Shown here piece after piece: positions 61,843 through 64,000 of a stretch of 64,000 nt of DNA; the stretch's first letter is position 1; the number at the start of each line of letters is the position of its first letter. Under the pieces are notes generated by a model. It was not told where the DNA came from. It worked only from the letters and a program-made list of their open reading frames with translations, and did not search any database. The DNA is from Bacteroidaceae bacterium (GTDB taxonomy: Bacteria; Bacteroidota; Bacteroidia; Bacteroidales; Bacteroidaceae), in the NCBI GenBank assembly GCA_017458585.1, contig JAFTAJ010000037.1:62001-126000 (forward strand), in the 5' to 3' direction. A program made the position numbers and the translations under genes.

Positions 61843-61876
61843 TTTGCGTGGTTGTTTTTAAAATAGAGTATCTTTG
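61843..61876 (+). promoter_or_regulatory. Promoter of the second GH2 gene (TTTG-N22-TATCTTTG)
   Basis: TTTG at 61843-61846 and TATCTTTG at 61869-61876; the spacer is at the long end of the range. The leader is about 47 bases. Confidence 0.7.
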
Positions 61877-61927
61877 CCGAAATAAGAAAAAGTGTAGAGG
61901 AATATAAAAACATTAATATCAAATAAA

Positions 61928-64000
61928 ATGAAAAGATTTTACTTACATCTATTTGTTATGACAGCCATAGTGCTGTCGCTGCCTGAGAATGTGGTGGCAT
62001 GGCAGATACAAAATGTCCCCATCAAGACTCGCTTCGCTGATGCGGTAGGTCCCGACAATGTCCTGCCAGAGTATCCGCGTCCTCAGATGGTCAGGCTCGC
62101 CCAGGCTGATGCTGCGCTTAGTCCTCTCAAGACATACGCTGTGCGCGAGGAGGCGGCAGGCGAAGACTGGATTAACCTCAACGGACTATGGGATTTCCAC
62201 ACCACTACCAGTCTATACTCTGACATGCCTACTAGTGGATGGCAAGAGATATTGGTGCCGTTCTGTACGGAGAGTGCGCTGAGTGGCATCAAGCAGAAGA
62301 TTGAGAACATGGTTTATCGCCGTAAGATTACTGTGCCCACTCGTTGGGATGGCAAGCGTGTCATGCTTAATTTTGGCGCGGTTGATTGGAAATGTAGCGT
62401 ATGGATCGATGGTGATTCTGTAGGAAACCATCAGGGTGGCTACGACCCTTTCTCTATCGACATTACGGATAAGGTCAAGTTTGGCACAGAGCAGGAGTTG
62501 GTTGTGAAGGTATATGACCCAACCGACAAAGACTCCAATCCGCGCGGCAAGCAGGTGAGTCGTCCTGGCGGTATCTTCTATACGAGTTGCTCGGGTATCT
62601 GGCAAACGGTGTGGATGGAGGCCGCTGGCAAGACTTATATCTCCGACCTTCGTATAACGCCCGACATTGATAACGAGCAGGTGAAGGTGCTGGTCACGGC
62701 TAAAGGCGACGACGCAGCTAATGCCACGGTGCAACTCAGAGCTATGCATGGCACCGTAGAGGTCGCTACCGCAGAAGGCAAGGCTGGCACTACGCTTGTT
62801 TTGAAAATAAAGGATCCGGACCTCTGGAGTCCCGACCATCCGTTTCTTTATGACTTACAGGTAAAACTATCCGATGGAATGGGCAATTTTGATGCGATGT
62901 TGGCTTATTTTGGAATGCGCAAGGTAGGCATGGAGCAGGTGGGCAATCGTTGGCGTATGACTATCAACAACAAGTTCCTTTTCAATCTGGGATGTCTCGA
63001 CCAAGGCTATTGGCCCGAAAGCAATCTCACTCCTCCCAGCGAGGAAGCCATCAAGAGTGATATCACTTTTATGAAACGCATAGGTCTTAATATGGTAAGA
63101 AAGCATATTAAAGTTGAGCCTGCGCGTTGGTACTATTGGTGTGATAAGCTGGGTCTTATGGTTTGGCAGGATATGCCTGGCATGAATTATGGTGGCAGCT
63201 ATAAGGATATTCCTAATAACTCTGGTTGGTTCTCGCAAGAGTTGTTTGCAATGCTCAATAATCTGAAAAACACACCGAGCATAGTGACGTGGGTAAACTT
63301 CAATGAGGCGGGTGGACAGCACGACACGGAGTCTTATGTTAATTTGGTCAAGAATTTCGATGACACACGTCTTGTTGACGAGGCCTCCGGTTGGACTCTC
63401 ACTGGTGCTGGCGATATAAAGGATGTCCACACTTATCCTGCCCCCAACTATAGCGCCAGTGAGACTCAGGTTACCGCTATCGGCGAGTATGGTGGCGTGC
63501 AGATGCTGGTGGAAGGACATACATGGGGAGCTGCTGGTAGCGTGTATGCTTATGTAAAGGATGCTGCTGCCTACGACAGCACTTATACTGCCTATGCCAA
63601 CATGCTGTTCCAACACAAGATAAAAAGTAATCTCTCCGCCGCTGTGTACACTCAGCTCACAGATGTGGAAACGGAGCTTAACGGCTATATGACTTACGAC
63701 CGCATCATAAAGAGTGATGTCGATAAATTGTATGCAGCCAATCGTCATGTAATTGATGATTATGCTGACGACTATATGTATGTCCTTACATCTGCTGATG
63801 TGCAACCGGTAACTTGGAAATACACAACCACTGACCCAGGCGAGGGATGGGAAGCAGAGGACTTTGATGACTCTACATGGAAGACTGGTAAGGCTGGCTT
63901 TGGTATGCCGGGCTTCGAAAATATGGTGGTTAATACGCGTTGGAACTCCAGTGATATCTGGCTGCGTTGCGAACTGCCCCTTAATATCACTGAGGAACAG
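61928..64000 (+). CDS. Second GH2 glycosidase, paralogue of the first (cut by window end)
   Basis: At least 691 residues; the frame is still open at 64000. A signal peptide (MKRFYLHLFVMTAIVLSLPE) precedes VLPEYPRPQMVR, NLNGLWDF, the jelly-roll domain and the TIM barrel with the acid/base Glu460 in FNEAGGQHD and the nucleophile Glu520 in GEYGG. It aligns end to end with the gene at 108-5840 (ESALSG, GGYDPF, PRGKQV, QDMP, AVYTQLTDVE shared), except for an extra 20 or so residues between PQMVR and WINLNGLW. It sits 220 bases after gldN with its own promoter. A T9SS tail cannot be checked here. Confidence 0.92.
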   Translation, partial: MKRFYLHLFVMTAIVLSLPENVVAWQIQNVPIKTRFADAVGPDNVLPEYPRPQMVRLAQADAALSPLKTYAVREEAAGEDWINLNGLWDFHTTTSLYSDMPTSGWQEILVPFCTESALSGIKQKIENMVYRRKITVPTRWDGKRVMLNFGAVDWKCSVWIDGDSVGNHQGGYDPFSIDITDKVKFGTEQELVVKVYDPTDKDSNPRGKQVSRPGGIFYTSCSGIWQTVWMEAAGKTYISDLRITPDIDNEQVKVLVTAKGDDAANATVQLRAMHGTVEVATAEGKAGTTLVLKIKDPDLWSPDHPFLYDLQVKLSDGMGNFDAMLAYFGMRKVGMEQVGNRWRMTINNKFLFNLGCLDQGYWPESNLTPPSEEAIKSDITFMKRIGLNMVRKHIKVEPARWYYWCDKLGLMVWQDMPGMNYGGSYKDIPNNSGWFSQELFAMLNNLKNTPSIVTWVNFNEAGGQHDTESYVNLVKNFDDTRLVDEASGWTLTGAGDIKDVHTYPAPNYSASETQVTAIGEYGGVQMLVEGHTWGAAGSVYAYVKDAAAYDSTYTAYANMLFQHKIKSNLSAAVYTQLTDVETELNGYMTYDRIIKSDVDKLYAANRHVIDDYADDYMYVLTSADVQPVTWKYTTTDPGEGWEAEDFDDSTWKTGKAGFGMPGFENMVVNTRWNSSDIWLRCELPLNITEEQ

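Noticed and set aside
1-64000. Insertion sequence, prophage or integrated element
   Set aside because: No transposase, integrase, phage structural gene, tRNA-linked attachment site or long terminal repeat was found in the window.

Overview
The window reads as a stretch of a Bacteroidales chromosome, closest in character to Prevotella sensu lato. This is inferred from gene content, since there is no rRNA gene here. The evidence is a PorP-GldKLMN type IX secretion locus, a DUF6242-DUF6089-uppS-bamA-ompH-ompH envelope operon, a BACON/NPCBM protein, a C10 (streptopain-like) protease with leucine-rich repeats, a sigma/anti-sigma/DUF4252 trio, DUF3109 and PG_1098-type proteins, and many promoters of the Bacteroidetes form TTTG-N17-22-TAnnTTTG. 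I found no tRNA, rRNA, CRISPR array, prophage or insertion sequence.

Layout. 0.1-8.3 kb: a giant secreted family-2 glycosidase (-) diverges from a BACON/NPCBM lipid-free exported protein, a polytopic membrane protein and a YqaA/DedA-type protein. 8.5-13.5 kb: an outer-membrane beta-barrel receptor-like protein, asparagine synthetase AsnA and a sugar nucleotidyltransferase, closed by a symmetrical terminator. 13.5-20.2 kb (-): outer-membrane biogenesis operon (DUF6242, DUF6089, UppS, BamA, two Skp/OmpH). 20.2-24.1 kb: a repeat-rich accessory segment with a duplicated-domain lipoprotein, a secreted sulfatase-modifying-factor-like protein, a remarkable 21-22 bp periodic array, and an XRE regulator/PH-domain membrane protein pair. 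24.1-29.5 kb (-): HisS, a YfhO-like membrane protein, AhcY. 29.7-35.2 kb (+): NhaD, the ECF sigma module, RibF, a CPBP protease and an RlpA-like protein. 35.2-45.1 kb (-): PurL, a dockerin-tagged C10 protease, family-4 uracil-DNA glycosylase, a THUMP-like methyltransferase, a fused SpmA/SpmB-type protein and a CaCA antiporter. 45.3-52.5 kb: a dockerin/FISUMP exported protein, GDP-mannose genes, a winged-helix regulator with a membrane protein, DUF3109, Ung and a lone FecCD-type permease. 52.6-61.8 kb (+): a phosphoethanolamine-transferase-like enzyme, an acyltransferase, PorP, GldK, GldL, GldM and GldN with no internal promoter visible. 61.9-64.0 kb: a second giant GH2 glycosidase, cut by the window end.

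How the parts fit. Much of the window serves the envelope: Sec-exported outer-membrane proteins need BamA and the OmpH chaperones, while the type IX machine (PorP, GldKLMN) exports proteins with a C-terminal sorting tail, and the first GH2 enzyme ends in such a tail. The two GH2 proteins are paralogues and probably attack related glycans.

Two features are not explained by ordinary genes. First, at least a dozen short tandem repeats with a period of exactly seven (sometimes eight) bases, each locus using a different word, lie in spacers, across start/stop codons and inside genes (GH2 tail, a membrane protein, a signal peptide, HisS). Second, a ~310-bp array at 22848-23155 keeps a 21-22 bp beat while its sequence changes from block to block. 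Also noteworthy are a perfect 15-bp palindrome lying exactly between the -33 and -7 boxes of an autoregulator-type operon and a long glycine-rich insertion in the T9SS motor protein GldL.
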